A DNA stretch of 64,000 nucleotides, taken from positions 3,224,001 through 3,288,000 of the forward strand of contig NZ_CP149817.1 in the NCBI RefSeq assembly GCF_037935975.1, in the 5' to 3' direction. The stretch's first letter is position 1, and the number at the start of each line of letters is the position of its first letter. The stretch comes from Teredinibacter turnerae. GTDB taxonomy: Bacteria; Pseudomonadota; Gammaproteobacteria; Pseudomonadales; Cellvibrionaceae. Shown piece by piece: positions 51,580 through 61,995 of this stretch. A model generated the notes under the pieces. That model was not told the DNA's origin. It saw nothing but the letters and a program-made list of their open reading frames with translations, and made no database searches. The translations under genes and the position numbers were made by a program.

Positions 51580-53736
51580 CTACGCGGCTGAGTCACCGCT
51601 GCCCAATTCGCGAAGCTGCGTTTGTTTCACAGGGAGTTTTACAGTGAACGTGGTGCCGACGCCAAGCTCACTGGTGAGCTCCACACTTCCGCTATGCATT
51701 TTTACAAACTCTCTCACCAGGAAAAGCCCAAGCCCTGTACCCCGCTCGGAACCAATACGACTTTCCAGCTGGCTGAATTTTTTAAACAACTTCTGCTGGT
51801 CCTGCTCGGATATACCGACACCTGTATCGGATACCTCAAAATAGATATTTTCTCTGTCTTCGACCAGTTGTTTCACGCTCAGCTGAACTGAACCTCGCCG
51901 CGTGGCTTTTAGTGCGTTTGAAAGCAAATTTACCAAAATCTGAACAACCTTATTGCGATCACAAACAATAAGCACATCCACGGCTAGCTCTTTCTTAACC
52001 AGCCGTACATCGCTGCGCTCCGCGTAAATCTGACATTCTGCCGCAGCTTCCTGTATCAACTCGTTGACGCTTTCTTCGTGCGCTCGCAACTTAACCCCGC
52101 CCGATTCGATTGCAGTCATATCAATAATATCGTTCACCAACACTAATAGATGATGTCCATTAGTATGAATCCTACGGATAGCTTCATAATGAAATTCATC
52201 AACCTGGTGCTTGAGTTTATCTTGTAAGCGCCGGCTAAAACCGATTATGGAATTCAGCGGGGTGCGAAATTCGTGTGACATTTTGGCGAGAAATGCAGTT
52301 TTTGCACGGTTGGCCGTTTCTGCTTCAGTGAGCGCGACCTCAAGTTGGCTAGATCGCTGGTTGAACCAGAATGCTATCAGGCCAAGCTCATCTTTGCGCC
52401 TGCGACTCAGCTCCAACCTGCCACGGGCGGGTTGACTTACGACTTCAGACAAATCATTGAGTAAGCTACGCAGGGGCCGAAAAAGCTGTCGGTGGAGAAA
52501 AACGTACCCGAGTAGGCCGAGCAATAGTGTCATTGCCACTATGCCCCAGACCATTCGCAGAAATACCCCATCGGTCAGGCCAAGCTGGTTGGTGTGACGA
52601 AAAACTGTGACGACTTTCCAGTTCGTGTCCGCCAGCTGGTAAACGATCGCCGCCGCATCGTCGAATAACAACCCATCTTTCGGCACCTCCAAACGACCCA
52701 GCTCCTCAGGATAAAACCCTTGGTTTTGCTGCATATTCCAGATATACGCAGCTATTCGTCGAGCCTCAGCGGAATCAATCTGATAACTTGCGTTAGCCAA
52801 AAGATCAACATTCAGCATGTAGTCAGTCGTGCGCTGCGAAAAGCGCCCAAATATTCGCCGTTCGATTGCAGCAAGCATATTGGCCAAGGGTTCAAAAGAA
52901 GGCTGTAGCAATGCCAGCTCTTCAGCATAAATATAATCGGGCGTGGCCTTTCCATCGACAAAACGTTGAGCCATAACCCGTTCAGGGTAAGGATAGGCAA
53001 TAAATTTATTATTGCGATCCACCACAAAAGCGTAGGCATTCAGTGTATTTACAAGTCGGTCGAGGACCAGGGAAACCCGGTCCAATCGAAGATCGACGGT
53101 CGCTACACCAACAAATTCACCGTTGCGATAAATTGGTGCTGTACAGGTCACCATGGGTTGTAGCGAATAAGGATCGGTATAGGAGCGCGACCAATAGACC
53201 TGCCCGGGCTGTAGCAGCCTGGCCGGAACATACCATTCCTCGTTGTGATAACCATGACCATCGGGATCGTTGTAATCGTCAAAAAAACGCAGCTTTCCCT
53301 GTGCATCTCGGCCCCAAAAAAAACTGTTGCGAACTTTGTCGTCACTGAAGGTGTATGGCTCTGGCCAAATACCGCCACCAGCAACCAGTCCATCTCGCCC
53401 CATTTGGTCAAGTATCGGGGGCACATAATTAAAAATGGCTTGCTCATCGCCAGCTGCGCTCTCGCCAATCGCCGCGAGCGAGCGGGCTATGCCTGCCACC
53501 TGCGAAAACTGATGATCAAGAGCCAACGCCACACTCTGCCCTAGCAGCATTTGCGACTGATCGCCGATTTCAGCAATTTGCGGACGCGCTTTAATCCAAA
53601 TAAAGCTGATCGATGCCCACACAATGGCAGCAATCAAAATGATGAGGCCGATGGTTAGGCGAGTGGTTAAGCGAAATCCATAGCTTTCAGCGTTCGGACT
53701 GGCAGATGTTTCGGGTGATGGCTGCTGCGCATTCAT
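51580..53736 (-). CDS. Cache-domain sensor histidine kinase, orphan
   Basis: Inner-membrane kinase of 718 residues. There are two membrane segments (about 26-49 and 394-415) and between them a large periplasmic dCache sensor (WPEPYTF, NEEWYVPARLL, YTDPYSLQPMVTCTAPIY, GVATVDLRLDRV). Then come HAMP, the H-box with His488 (KMSHEFRTPLNSIIGF), N-box NLLSNALKATRRG, and G-boxes VSDTGVGIS and RGTGLGLFLV. No receiver or response regulator lies beside it, so partner and signal are unknown. Cache sensors usually bind amino acids or carboxylates. Confidence 0.88.
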   Translation of the reverse strand: MNAQQPSPETSASPNAESYGFRLTTRLTIGLIILIAAIVWASISFIWIKARPQIAEIGDQSQMLLGQSVALALDHQFSQVAGIARSLAAIGESAAGDEQAIFNYVPPILDQMGRDGLVAGGGIWPEPYTFSDDKVRNSFFWGRDAQGKLRFFDDYNDPDGHGYHNEEWYVPARLLQPGQVYWSRSYTDPYSLQPMVTCTAPIYRNGEFVGVATVDLRLDRVSLVLDRLVNTLNAYAFVVDRNNKFIAYPYPERVMAQRFVDGKATPDYIYAEELALLQPSFEPLANMLAAIERRIFGRFSQRTTDYMLNVDLLANASYQIDSAEARRIAAYIWNMQQNQGFYPEELGRLEVPKDGLLFDDAAAIVYQLADTNWKVVTVFRHTNQLGLTDGVFLRMVWGIVAMTLLLGLLGYVFLHRQLFRPLRSLLNDLSEVVSQPARGRLELSRRRKDELGLIAFWFNQRSSQLEVALTEAETANRAKTAFLAKMSHEFRTPLNSIIGFSRRLQDKLKHQVDEFHYEAIRRIHTNGHHLLVLVNDIIDMTAIESGGVKLRAHEESVNELIQEAAAECQIYAERSDVRLVKKELAVDVLIVCDRNKVVQILVNLLSNALKATRRGSVQLSVKQLVEDRENIYFEVSDTGVGISEQDQQKLFKKFSQLESRIGSERGTGLGLFLVREFVKMHSGSVELTSELGVGTTFTVKLPVKQTQLRELGSGDSAA

Positions 53737-53787
53737 TCTGAAAATGTTGTGTTATTTGGCCCTAAACTTCTAAAGGATAGACCCTGC

Positions 53788-54321
53788 CTAGCTATAGTGC
53801 TTTTTAAGTTGCTCGTATGCTTCCCGGACCGCAACAAACTTTGTTTGATCGCCGCCAAAATCCGGGTGGTGACGCCTTGCGAGTGATCGGTAACGATTCT
53901 GAATATCAGCCCAGCTGGCGTCGTCACTTACGTCGAGGATGCTGCGCGCCTCGTCCAGTTCATCTTGCGAGGAAAACTTCCGCCAGAACTGATCAAGCCA
54001 TGCGGTCACCTGCGCTTTATCGGTGCAAAACAGCTGTTGCTCATCCAGATAAAACTCCGCCAAAGCGTGCGCAGATCCATCCATAGAAATCGATTGCCCT
54101 GTAGATTCTCGAGAACTTAGCCGAATACCTACCGCTGAAATCTCCATTTGAATATCGCTCTCGAGCAGCGCGGCTTGCACGGAATAAAGCCCGTGCCGAA
54201 TCACAAAATGCTGCTGGAACAACGCAACAGTCGCGTCCGTATCCCAGCGCACATCATGTTCCTTTCGCAGCCATTGTAACAACTCGAACTCTGATACTTG
54301 AGTCACACCTCCGCACCACAA
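53788..54321 (-). CDS. DnaJ-related protein
   Basis: A protein with an N-terminal DNAJ-related domain (VSEFELLQWLRKEHDVRW, FQQHFVIRHGLYSVQAALL, LAEFYLDEQQLF) and a C-terminal J domain with HPD (RRHHPDFGGDQTKFV) and SWADIQNRYRSLA. Such proteins probably act as DnaK co-chaperones. The start is uncertain: TTG at 54321 or GTG at 54306, with the frame still open upstream into the channel gene. The 177-residue form is given. Confidence 0.75.
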   Translation of the reverse strand: MWCGGVTQVSEFELLQWLRKEHDVRWDTDATVALFQQHFVIRHGLYSVQAALLESDIQMEISAVGIRLSSRESTGQSISMDGSAHALAEFYLDEQQLFCTDKAQVTAWLDQFWRKFSSQDELDEARSILDVSDDASWADIQNRYRSLARRHHPDFGGDQTKFVAVREAYEQLKKHYS

Positions 54322-54386
54322 AGCTTTAACTTGACGCTCAATACATTGGCGCAGGTTGAGTAGGCAGACTTTATCGAGCTCGTGCG

Positions 54387-55196
54387 CTATGAGAGGTCTC
54401 CCCGCTGGGCTTTAATTAAGGCTTTCAATTCACTCAACTCCTGACGGATTGCCGCCAGTTCCGAGCTGCCGTCCTCGCCATTTGCAATCGCGAGTGCCTG
54501 GTGCTCCTTCTCCATGACACTCACAACAATACCGATCACCATATTTAGGAAGGCAAATGCCGTGAAAAAGATAAAAGACAGAAAGTAAATCCAGCTAAGA
54601 CTATAAACGGTCATGGTTTCGTACATGACGTCTGTCCAATCTTCGAACGTCATGACTCGGAATAACGTTAGCATACTTACCGCCACGTCGCCCCAAAGCT
54701 GCGGATTTATCTCCTCAAAAAATGTACTGCCGATGGCGGCGTAGATATAGTAGATGATGAACATGAGCAGCATCACATAACCTAACTGCGGTAATGCTTT
54801 CATCAGGCTCACGATCAAAACACGCAGCTCTGGCACAATTGAGACCATGCGTAAAACACGGAATATCCTTACCAGTCTGCCAATGACCGCTAACTCACCA
54901 TTTTCGATTGGGATAATGCTAATAAGCACAATTAACGTGTCAAAGAGATTCCACGGACTGCGGAAAAAACGTGATTTTCGGTCTTCGGCCAAAAATCGAA
55001 TGGTAATTTCTATAACAAAGATAACAGTGATCAGCCAATCCAGAACGACGACCGCTTGTTCCACAGCTGGTGGAATGTCGTAGGTTTTAGCCCCGACCAC
55101 CAGCGCAGAAAACACAATGATACTGATGACAAAAATTTCGAAAATTTTATTGGACTTAATTTGCTGAAAACGCGAGTTCAACGAATTAGCTTGCAT
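54387..55196 (-). CDS. Voltage-gated ion channel, bacterial NaV-like
   Basis: Six-helix voltage-gated cation channel (269 residues) that would assemble as a tetramer. The S4 sensor carries Arg107, Arg110, Arg113 and Arg116 (GRLVRIFRVLRM). The pore helix and filter read FRVMTFEDWTD (Thr183-Asp189), against TLESWSM in NavAb. S6 is FFTAFAFLNMVIGIVVSVM, and the C-terminal 245-265 is a coiled coil (SELAAIRQELSELKAL), the usual tetramerisation tail. The extra acids at 186 and 189 suggest calcium permeation. Physiological role unknown. Confidence 0.88.
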   Translation of the reverse strand: MQANSLNSRFQQIKSNKIFEIFVISIIVFSALVVGAKTYDIPPAVEQAVVVLDWLITVIFVIEITIRFLAEDRKSRFFRSPWNLFDTLIVLISIIPIENGELAVIGRLVRIFRVLRMVSIVPELRVLIVSLMKALPQLGYVMLLMFIIYYIYAAIGSTFFEEINPQLWGDVAVSMLTLFRVMTFEDWTDVMYETMTVYSLSWIYFLSFIFFTAFAFLNMVIGIVVSVMEKEHQALAIANGEDGSSELAAIRQELSELKALIKAQRGDLS

Positions 55197-55265
55197 ACTT
55201 TTTAAACACTCTGTTTACATCAGTAGAATACTAGCGGTAGAGCGAGCCCACCGCCGTGGAGCGCT

Positions 55266-55463
55266 TTATATGCAATCACAGGAGAAGGACTGGTAGTCCT
55301 CCTCCACCCATTCTGCATTGGGTTTTTCCAGCATCTGGTCGCACCATTCCTGAGATTGCTTTTGTCGACTATCGGGGCAGCGCGCTGCTGGCTCGTCGTC
55401 GGCGCAACCAACGCACAACCAGAGACTGGCCGTAACGACCAAAGCGGTTACGCTTTTTTCCAC
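55266..55463 (-). CDS. Small DUF3012-like lipoprotein
   Basis: A 65-residue lipoprotein: signal [12 protein letters not shown] (Cys20), then a short cysteine-containing mature part. The end, [20 protein letters not shown] and SFSCDCI, matches the DUF3012 pattern (EWC...M..KPK..W...E...C). Its first 16 bases overlap the cysS end, so it is translated from the same mRNA. DUF3012 has no known function. Confidence 0.75.
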   Translation of the reverse strand: MEKSVTALVVTASLWLCVGCADDEPAARCPDSRQKQSQEWCDQMLEKPNAEWVEEDYQSFSCDCI

Positions 55464-56824
55464 GTTGTACCCTCGCGCGAATCTTCTAGCAGAATACCTT
55501 TAGCTTTGAGTTCTTCCCGAATCTCATCCGCGCGCGCATATTGTTTATCCAGCTTCGCCTGCTGACGCTCGGCGATAAGCGCTTCAATCCAACTGGCATC
55601 TTGTTCCGCACCGCCTTGGAACCAGGTTTCGGGATCCTCCTGTAACAACCCCATCAAATTGGCAATGGCGAGCATCATACCCTTTGCGCTCTGCGCCTCT
55701 TCGCTCTCGGGTTCGGCTTTGTGGACTGTGCGCGCCAGTTGATGCAGTTCGCTTATTGCCAGTGGGGTGTTCAGATCATCCATCAAGGCTGCAAAACCGG
55801 GACTTGCGGTAAGCGCTGGCCCGGCGGGAAGTATTTCCTCCTCCGTTTTGCGTAACGCCCCGTAAAGCGAATCGAGGCTGGCTTTCGATTGCTCAAGTAA
55901 CTCGGCCGAAAAATCCAGCTCGGAGCGGTACTGAGCAGAAAGCAACGCAAACCGGATTACCTCGCCCGGAAACGATTCGAGCAATTCACGAACTGTGCGG
56001 AAATTGCCCAGTGACTTGGACATTTTTTCGCCGTCGATATTCAGGTAACCGTTATGCATCCAGTACTTAACATACTGCTCTCCATCATGCGCGCACTGGC
56101 TTTGCGCACGTTCGTTTTCGTGATGGGGAAAGATAAGGTCCCGCCCACCGCCGTGAATATCAATCGTGTTACCCAGGTGCCTTTCGATCATTGCCGAACA
56201 CTCCAGGTGCCAGCCGGGTCGGCCTCGCCCCCAGGGGCTTTCCCATCCCGGTTCAGAATCGGCGCTCGGCTTCCACAGCACAAAATCACCAGCGTATTTT
56301 TTGTACGGAGCAACCTCTACGCGAGCACCATCCAGCATGTCTTCCAGGCTGCGATTCGACAACTCGCCATAGTCACCCATCGACTGTACATCGAACAATA
56401 CATGCCCTTCCGCCGCGTAGGCATGGCCTTTATCCACCAGCGCCTGCGTCATCGCAATCATCTGTTCCAGGTGTTCAGTCGCGTAGGGCACAATAGTAGG
56501 CTGCAGCGCATTAAGTTGCGCCATGTCGCGTTCGTATTCCGCCGCATATCGCGCAGCCAATGCGCTTATTGGCTCGCCATTCTCGGCCGCGGCTTTCATG
56601 ATTTTGTCGTCGATATCAGTAATATTCCGCGCGTAAACCACCTTGTCGTAGAGGTATTGCAGCACCCGAAATAACGTATCGAAGACCACCACCGGCCGCG
56701 CGTTGCCTATGTGCACCAGGTTATAAACTGTAGGCCCACACACGTACATTTTGATAGCGCCTGGATCGACAGGAACAAAGTCTTCCTTTTGGCGGGTAGC
56801 GGTGTTATAGATCCGTAAACTCAT
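55448..56824 (-). CDS. cysS: Cysteinyl-tRNA synthetase
   Basis: Charges tRNA-Cys. Class I synthetase with [16 protein letters not shown] (HIGH) and EKMSKSLGN (KMSKS). Zinc-binding residues are in [17 protein letters not shown] and the HHENERAQS block. At 458 residues it is full length; the C-terminus ends [18 protein letters not shown]. It lies downstream of glnS, and together with ppiB-lpxH this is a common gammaproteobacterial cluster. Confidence 0.97.
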   Translation of the reverse strand: MSLRIYNTATRQKEDFVPVDPGAIKMYVCGPTVYNLVHIGNARPVVVFDTLFRVLQYLYDKVVYARNITDIDDKIMKAAAENGEPISALAARYAAEYERDMAQLNALQPTIVPYATEHLEQMIAMTQALVDKGHAYAAEGHVLFDVQSMGDYGELSNRSLEDMLDGARVEVAPYKKYAGDFVLWKPSADSEPGWESPWGRGRPGWHLECSAMIERHLGNTIDIHGGGRDLIFPHHENERAQSQCAHDGEQYVKYWMHNGYLNIDGEKMSKSLGNFRTVRELLESFPGEVIRFALLSAQYRSELDFSAELLEQSKASLDSLYGALRKTEEEILPAGPALTASPGFAALMDDLNTPLAISELHQLARTVHKAEPESEEAQSAKGMMLAIANLMGLLQEDPETWFQGGAEQDASWIEALIAERQQAKLDKQYARADEIREELKAKGILLEDSREGTTWKKA

Positions 56825-56941
56825 ATGTCCTCTTACTTAATTCTCGTTGCTCTGGTTGCTCTCATCACTCACATTACCCCTGTACCGACATTGCTTTGCT
56901 GCCGGGTATTGTGACTGCACAGGCATCAATACTGCGTGGGT

Positions 56942-58588
56942 TTATTTAAAACCACCGTCTCGCAAACCAATTGTGCGATTGAATATCAGTTTTTCGTCGT
57001 TGGCATCACGACAAAAGTACCCTTCGCGCTCAAACTGATATCCCGCGCCAACTGCTGCCCCAGCCAGACCTTTCTCACCCACACAATTCTCGAGCACAAC
57101 CAGGCTGTCCGGGTTCAGACAATCGAGGAATTCACCACCAGCATCCGGTGCAGCTTCATTAAACAACCGGTCGTAGAGATTGACGGTAAAAGTTGCACAA
57201 TCGTGAGCTGCAACCCACTGAATAACACCTTTCGGCTTCACGCCGTCCGCAGGATCTTCGCCTAAAGTCTCTTCGAGCACGCGTGCGCGGACTTCGATAA
57301 CGTCGCCCTGCTCGTCTTTTACGACCTCTTCAGCCTCTATTACGTACGCATTACGCAATCGCACGCGCTTGCCAAGTACCAGGCGCTTGTACTTCTTATT
57401 GGCCTCCTCGCGAAAATCCTCCTGATCTATATAAATTTCGCGACCAAACGGCAAAGTACGGGCGGGCAAGTCATCGCGGTTGGGATGGCCCGGAGCTATC
57501 AGGGACTCGGTTTTATCGGCCGGATAGTTGGTCAGTACCACTTTCAGAGGTCGCAGCACGCACATGGCACGGGGGGCATTTTTATCCAGATCATCACGAA
57601 TGGCATGCTCCAGCATCGCGACATCTACAACGCCATCGGACTTGGTCACCCCGATCATGTCGCAAAATTTGCGCAGAGAGGCAGGGGTATACCCGCGCCG
57701 TCGATAGCCTGCAATCGTTGGCATCCGCGGGTCATCCCAGCCAGCAACATGATTTTCATCCACGAGTTGCTTCAGCTTACGCTTGGACATCACGGTATAG
57801 CTCAAATTTAAGCGGCCAAACTCAAACTGTCTGGGCCTGGCGGGCACCGGCAGATTTTCAATAAACCACTCGTAAAGCGGCCGGTGGTCTGCGAACTCCA
57901 GGGTGCAAATGGAATGGGTTATACCTTCAATCGCATCTTCCTGACCGTGCGCGAAATCGTAGGTTGGGTAGATGCACCAGGTATCACCGGTTTGATGATG
58001 ATGCTGTTTGCGGATTCGGTACAAAATCGGGTCACGCATGTTGATATTACCATGCGCCATATCGATTTTTGCGCGCAGCACCTTGGTGCCCTCGTCAAAC
58101 TCTCCCTGCTTCATTCGCTCCAACAAGTCGAGACTTTCTTCAGCGCTGCGCTCGCGGTACGGGGAGTTTTTCCCTGGCTCGGTCAAGGTACCCCGATAAG
58201 CCCGAGCCTCCTCGGCATCCAGGTCGCATACGTACGCCTTGCCTTCTTTCACCAGATACTGAGCCCATTCGTAGAGCGTGTCGAAATAGCTGGACGCATA
58301 GCGCACCTCGCCACTCCACTCGAACCCGAGCCAGCGCACATCGGCCATGATCGACTCAACATATTCGACGTCTTCTTTCGCCGGGTTAGTATCGTCAAAG
58401 CGGAGATTGCACTCGCCGCCAAAAGTTTGTGCGAGGCCAAAATTCAAACAAATGGATTTTGCATGACCAATGTGCAAATACCCATTTGGCTCTGGCGGAA
58501 AACGGGTGCGAATTGCCGTGTGCGCGCCGGTTTCCAAGTCTTTTTTAATCAATTGTTCAAGAAAATTTAGAGGCTTCTCTTCAGCCAT
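56942..58588 (-). CDS. glnS: Glutaminyl-tRNA synthetase
   Basis: Charges tRNA-Gln directly, so this organism does not need the Gln transamidation route for it. Class I motifs are [17 protein letters not shown] and [13 protein letters not shown]. Acceptor-binding and beta-barrel anticodon domains follow ([31 protein letters not shown]). At 548 residues it is complete. It is divergent from ppiB; a TATAAT lies at 58660-58665 on the minus strand, but no clear -35. Confidence 0.97.
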   Translation of the reverse strand: MAEEKPLNFLEQLIKKDLETGAHTAIRTRFPPEPNGYLHIGHAKSICLNFGLAQTFGGECNLRFDDTNPAKEDVEYVESIMADVRWLGFEWSGEVRYASSYFDTLYEWAQYLVKEGKAYVCDLDAEEARAYRGTLTEPGKNSPYRERSAEESLDLLERMKQGEFDEGTKVLRAKIDMAHGNINMRDPILYRIRKQHHHQTGDTWCIYPTYDFAHGQEDAIEGITHSICTLEFADHRPLYEWFIENLPVPARPRQFEFGRLNLSYTVMSKRKLKQLVDENHVAGWDDPRMPTIAGYRRRGYTPASLRKFCDMIGVTKSDGVVDVAMLEHAIRDDLDKNAPRAMCVLRPLKVVLTNYPADKTESLIAPGHPNRDDLPARTLPFGREIYIDQEDFREEANKKYKRLVLGKRVRLRNAYVIEAEEVVKDEQGDVIEVRARVLEETLGEDPADGVKPKGVIQWVAAHDCATFTVNLYDRLFNEAAPDAGGEFLDCLNPDSLVVLENCVGEKGLAGAAVGAGYQFEREGYFCRDANDEKLIFNRTIGLRDGGFK

Positions 58589-58740
58589 AATACAAATCTC
58601 AACCCTGGTATTTTATGCTGTAAAGCGGTGAATCCCGGTTTTTCTGGGCCGCCAAAACGCGTATTATAGCCGCCTTCCCGCGCCAGACGCAGGCACTATT
58701 TTTGTTAAAACGAGCCCACTTGGCTCCGAAGGAACACGAA

Positions 58741-59232
58741 ATGATTACATTACACACAACTTTTGGTGACATCACACTGGAACTGGATTTCGAAAAAGCG
58801 CCAAAAACCGCAGCCAACTTCAAGCAATATGCAGAAGATGGCCATTACAACGGCACAATATTTCACCGTGTGATCGACGGTTTCATGGTTCAGGGCGGCG
58901 GCTTCAGCGACGATATGAGCCAGAAGGCCACCCGTGATCCCATTGTGAACGAAGCAGACAACGGACTTAAAAACGACACTGGCACCATCGCCATGGCTCG
59001 CACCATGGACCCACACAGTGCATCAGCGCAATTTTTTATCAATGTGAAAGACAACGACTTCCTGAACTATCGCAGCAAGGATATGCAGGGCTGGGGTTAC
59101 TGCGTGTTCGGTAAAGTCACAGCGGGCATGGATGTGGTGAACAAAATTAAAGGCGTGAAAACCGGCAATCGCGGCGGCCACTCGGACGTTCCAGTTGACC
59201 CGGTTGTGATTGAATCGGTTACCGTGGCCTAA
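58741..59232 (+). CDS. ppiB: Cytosolic peptidyl-prolyl isomerase B
   Basis: Cyclophilin of 163 residues that speeds proline isomerisation. Visible are [20 protein letters not shown] (catalytic Arg), [29 protein letters not shown] and [16 protein letters not shown]. There is no signal peptide, so it is the cytosolic PpiB. ATG at 58741. The stop overlaps the lpxH start by one base. Confidence 0.96.
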   Translation: MITLHTTFGDITLELDFEKAPKTAANFKQYAEDGHYNGTIFHRVIDGFMVQGGGFSDDMSQKATRDPIVNEADNGLKNDTGTIAMARTMDPHSASAQFFINVKDNDFLNYRSKDMQGWGYCVFGKVTAGMDVVNKIKGVKTGNRGGHSDVPVDPVVIESVTVA

Positions 59233-59957
59233 TGGCCATTCAGTACTTTATTTCGGATCTCCACTTGCAACCGGATCGCCCTGATCTGGTTGCCGCCTTG
59301 TATCGTTTCATAGACGCCCATTTGCAAGATGCCGATGCGCTATACATTCTCGGCGATTTTTTTGACGCCTGGATTGGAGACGATGAGGACGCCCCGTTCT
59401 ACCTGGACATAGCCGCCAGGTTAAACCGCCTTAGCGCTCAAGGCGTAGCGATATACTTCCAACACGGCAATCGCGATTTTTTGATCGGCGAGCAATTCGC
59501 AAAATCAGCCGGCGTGACACTTTTGCCGGAAGACTACAAAACTCTGGTTGCTGGTAAACCTGTGCTATTAATGCATGGAGATAGTCTGTGTATCGATGAC
59601 ACCGAATACATGGCATTCAGAAACCAGGTGCGCAGTGCCGCCTGGCAGCAACAGGTTCTTTCGCTACCACTGGAACAACGTCGCGCAATGGCCGTGCAGT
59701 TGCGCTCGCAAAGCAGCTCGATGAATGCCATGAAAGCAGAAGACATTATGGATGTGAACCCGGAAGCGGTTGCACAAGCCATGCGCAAATTTAATGTGTC
59801 GACAATGATTCACGGCCATACTCACCGTCCCGCAGTACATGAGATCGAACTCAATGACCAACGCGCAAGGCGTTTCGTTCTGGGCGACTGGAATACAACG
59901 GGGTGGTTTATTCGCGCCGATGCAAGTGATTTGCAACTCGTAGAATTTGATATTTAA
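59232..59957 (+). CDS. lpxH: UDP-2,3-diacylglucosamine diphosphatase
   Basis: Makes lipid X in lipid A synthesis, on the inner face of the membrane. Metallophosphatase motifs in order: FISDLHLQ, LGDFFDAWIGDDE, GNRDF, LMHGDSLC and HGHTHRP. At 241 residues it is the E. coli LpxH length. It is coupled to ppiB. Downstream, GCAGGG/CCCTGT can form a weak hairpin before the convergent kinase gene. Confidence 0.96.
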   Translation: MAIQYFISDLHLQPDRPDLVAALYRFIDAHLQDADALYILGDFFDAWIGDDEDAPFYLDIAARLNRLSAQGVAIYFQHGNRDFLIGEQFAKSAGVTLLPEDYKTLVAGKPVLLMHGDSLCIDDTEYMAFRNQVRSAAWQQQVLSLPLEQRRAMAVQLRSQSSSMNAMKAEDIMDVNPEAVAQAMRKFNVSTMIHGHTHRPAVHEIELNDQRARRFVLGDWNTTGWFIRADASDLQLVEFDI

Positions 59958-60114
59958 AAGCAGGGTTTTACAGTAAGCCCTGTTGACACTGGGCCGATAT
60001 TCGTTTCGCGAGTGATGTTGCCGCAACAAAGAAAAGCGCATGCATTTTAGCGGATACGCTTCTTATATTTTTCAGGACCACTGTTTTTTCGTATTTTGTA
60101 TCATTTACTTTAAA

Positions 60115-61989
60115 TCAATTTTTGGCCGTACTCGAGTCTCCAGCAAAAACAACAGGCACGCGCAAGGAAAATGTGCTGCCCTTACCCACATCGCTAGCCA
60201 CCGAGACGCGCACCCCCAACAGTTTGCTCAAACTGGCAACAATGGCCAGCCCCAGCCCGGAACCCTTGCCGACTTGGAACCGACTGCTGTCGTCAAATTG
60301 CTCGAACCGCAAAAACAACCTTTTTTGGTTTTCTGGCTCGATACCAATACCGGTATCGATTACGCGCAAGCTGATGTATTTTTCACTGATATCCCGCTCC
60401 AACTCAATTTTAACACCGCCCTCGTCAGTATACTTAATTGCGTTAGATAGCAGATTCAACAGTATTTGACTCAGTCGCGTAAAATCCGTTTGCACTTCGG
60501 CTGTTTGACTCCGGATAAACACAATTTCGAGATTTTTCTCCTCCGCTGCGGGGCCTACCTGTGTAACGGCTTGCTCACACAATTCATTCAGGTCAACTGA
60601 ACGAATACTCAAATCAAGCTTTTGCGCCTCAATTTTGCTCAAATCCAATATATCGTTGATCATTGCGAGCAAATGGCGGCCGTTACGCTCAATAGCTTCC
60701 AACGCTTTAAGTTGGATGCCTCGGTCAGAATTTACATGCTTTAATAGACGCACGGTATAACCAATAACGGAATTAAGGGGAGTGCGAAGCTCATGAGACA
60801 TATTTGCCAGAAATTTCGACTTAATAGAGAGTGCTTTTTCTGCGTGTCGTTTCGCGATTGCAAGTTCAGCGTTTAACGCTTTCTGATCGCTGATCATTTT
60901 TTTCGATTCCAGCAAGAGCTGATTTGTTTGCGCGTTCTTTGCCCGGAATACATCCGCTGCCGACGCCAACATACCGATTTCGTCCTTGCGATGGCTTTCG
61001 GGGATATCCTTAACCGATTCGTCTGCTGCCAGCTTCTCAAACACCTGCGTGATGCGATCAATCGGTTGCGTAATCCGCTTATAAAACAACAGGGCTGATA
61101 CCGCGGCCATCACAATGGCAAACATTGACACAACCGCAATCCACATTTTTTGCCGGTCGAGACGGAGATTCACCTGATGACGAGAAAGGTTCGCTTTTTC
61201 CGCCAGACGAACGTGCAAATAGTTTGCGTAGTAAATAATTTCGTTTGCAGAGCCAGTAATAACAACATTAATGAGATAAACATAATGCCGCGTAACCGCA
61301 ACAATTTTAACAAACCGTTTTCTATAGTCAGCAATTTCCCGCTGCCACACAGTGCGGGTTTCTGAGTCTAGCGAGGCCGACTTGACACGCTCACGAGCAA
61401 TATTGAGCTGCTGCTTAAACCTTTCGAAATACTTTAAATCGTATGCAGACAAATAGGAAACAGAAGCCGCATGTGCAATTAACAGCGCATTATAAACATC
61501 TGCACCAGCAGCTTTGGCTGAGAATATGCCGTTCAGTCGGGTGGCAAAATTTAGGTGATCATTGATCAGCACCGACCGTTCTCGCCTCAGCGAAACCACC
61601 GTTGTAAAATTTTCGTGGTAATCATCCAGATGAGACTCCATGAGCGCCAGTTCATCCTCAAACTCAAATAATGAGTGCTGACTTCTAACACCACTGATTT
61701 TCTCTTCGATCTCACTATAGTAAAAATTTACTTTTTCCTCTGAACTCGCACTGGCGGTCTCTTTAAAAATTAATGCATTGCGCTGTAAATCAATAACATT
61801 CCTCTCGATTTCACCTACGGTGTGTGTGACGTCTTCAATTTCCATGAGCTGCTGTAACGATTCATCGAAAATGCTGTAGGACAGAGAGAAAAAATAGGTG
61901 AGTGCGATAATTGGCAGGGCCAAAAGCGAGAAGGCGACAACAATTTGTAATTTTATCGAGTAGTAACGTAATTTCACATGCGTCCCCAC
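60115..61989 (-). CDS. Sensor histidine kinase paired with a binding protein
   Basis: Kinase of 624 residues. TM1 is about residues 13-35 and TM2 about 282-303. Between them lies a 245-residue, mostly helical periplasmic sensor with no Cache pattern, similar in layout to TorS. HAMP (ITQPIDRITQVFEKLAADES) and a coiled coil lead to the H-box His399 (NMSHELRTPLNSVIGY), N-box NLLSNAIKYTDEGG, VIDTGIGI, FEQFD and GKGSGLGLAI. There is no receiver domain. It starts 6 bases after the binding-protein stop, so the two form one unit; the regulator it phosphorylates is not in view. Confidence 0.88.
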   Translation of the reverse strand: MGTHVKLRYYSIKLQIVVAFSLLALPIIALTYFFSLSYSIFDESLQQLMEIEDVTHTVGEIERNVIDLQRNALIFKETASASSEEKVNFYYSEIEEKISGVRSQHSLFEFEDELALMESHLDDYHENFTTVVSLRRERSVLINDHLNFATRLNGIFSAKAAGADVYNALLIAHAASVSYLSAYDLKYFERFKQQLNIARERVKSASLDSETRTVWQREIADYRKRFVKIVAVTRHYVYLINVVITGSANEIIYYANYLHVRLAEKANLSRHQVNLRLDRQKMWIAVVSMFAIVMAAVSALLFYKRITQPIDRITQVFEKLAADESVKDIPESHRKDEIGMLASAADVFRAKNAQTNQLLLESKKMISDQKALNAELAIAKRHAEKALSIKSKFLANMSHELRTPLNSVIGYTVRLLKHVNSDRGIQLKALEAIERNGRHLLAMINDILDLSKIEAQKLDLSIRSVDLNELCEQAVTQVGPAAEEKNLEIVFIRSQTAEVQTDFTRLSQILLNLLSNAIKYTDEGGVKIELERDISEKYISLRVIDTGIGIEPENQKRLFLRFEQFDDSSRFQVGKGSGLGLAIVASLSKLLGVRVSVASDVGKGSTFSLRVPVVFAGDSSTAKN

Positions 61990-61995
61990 TGGCGA

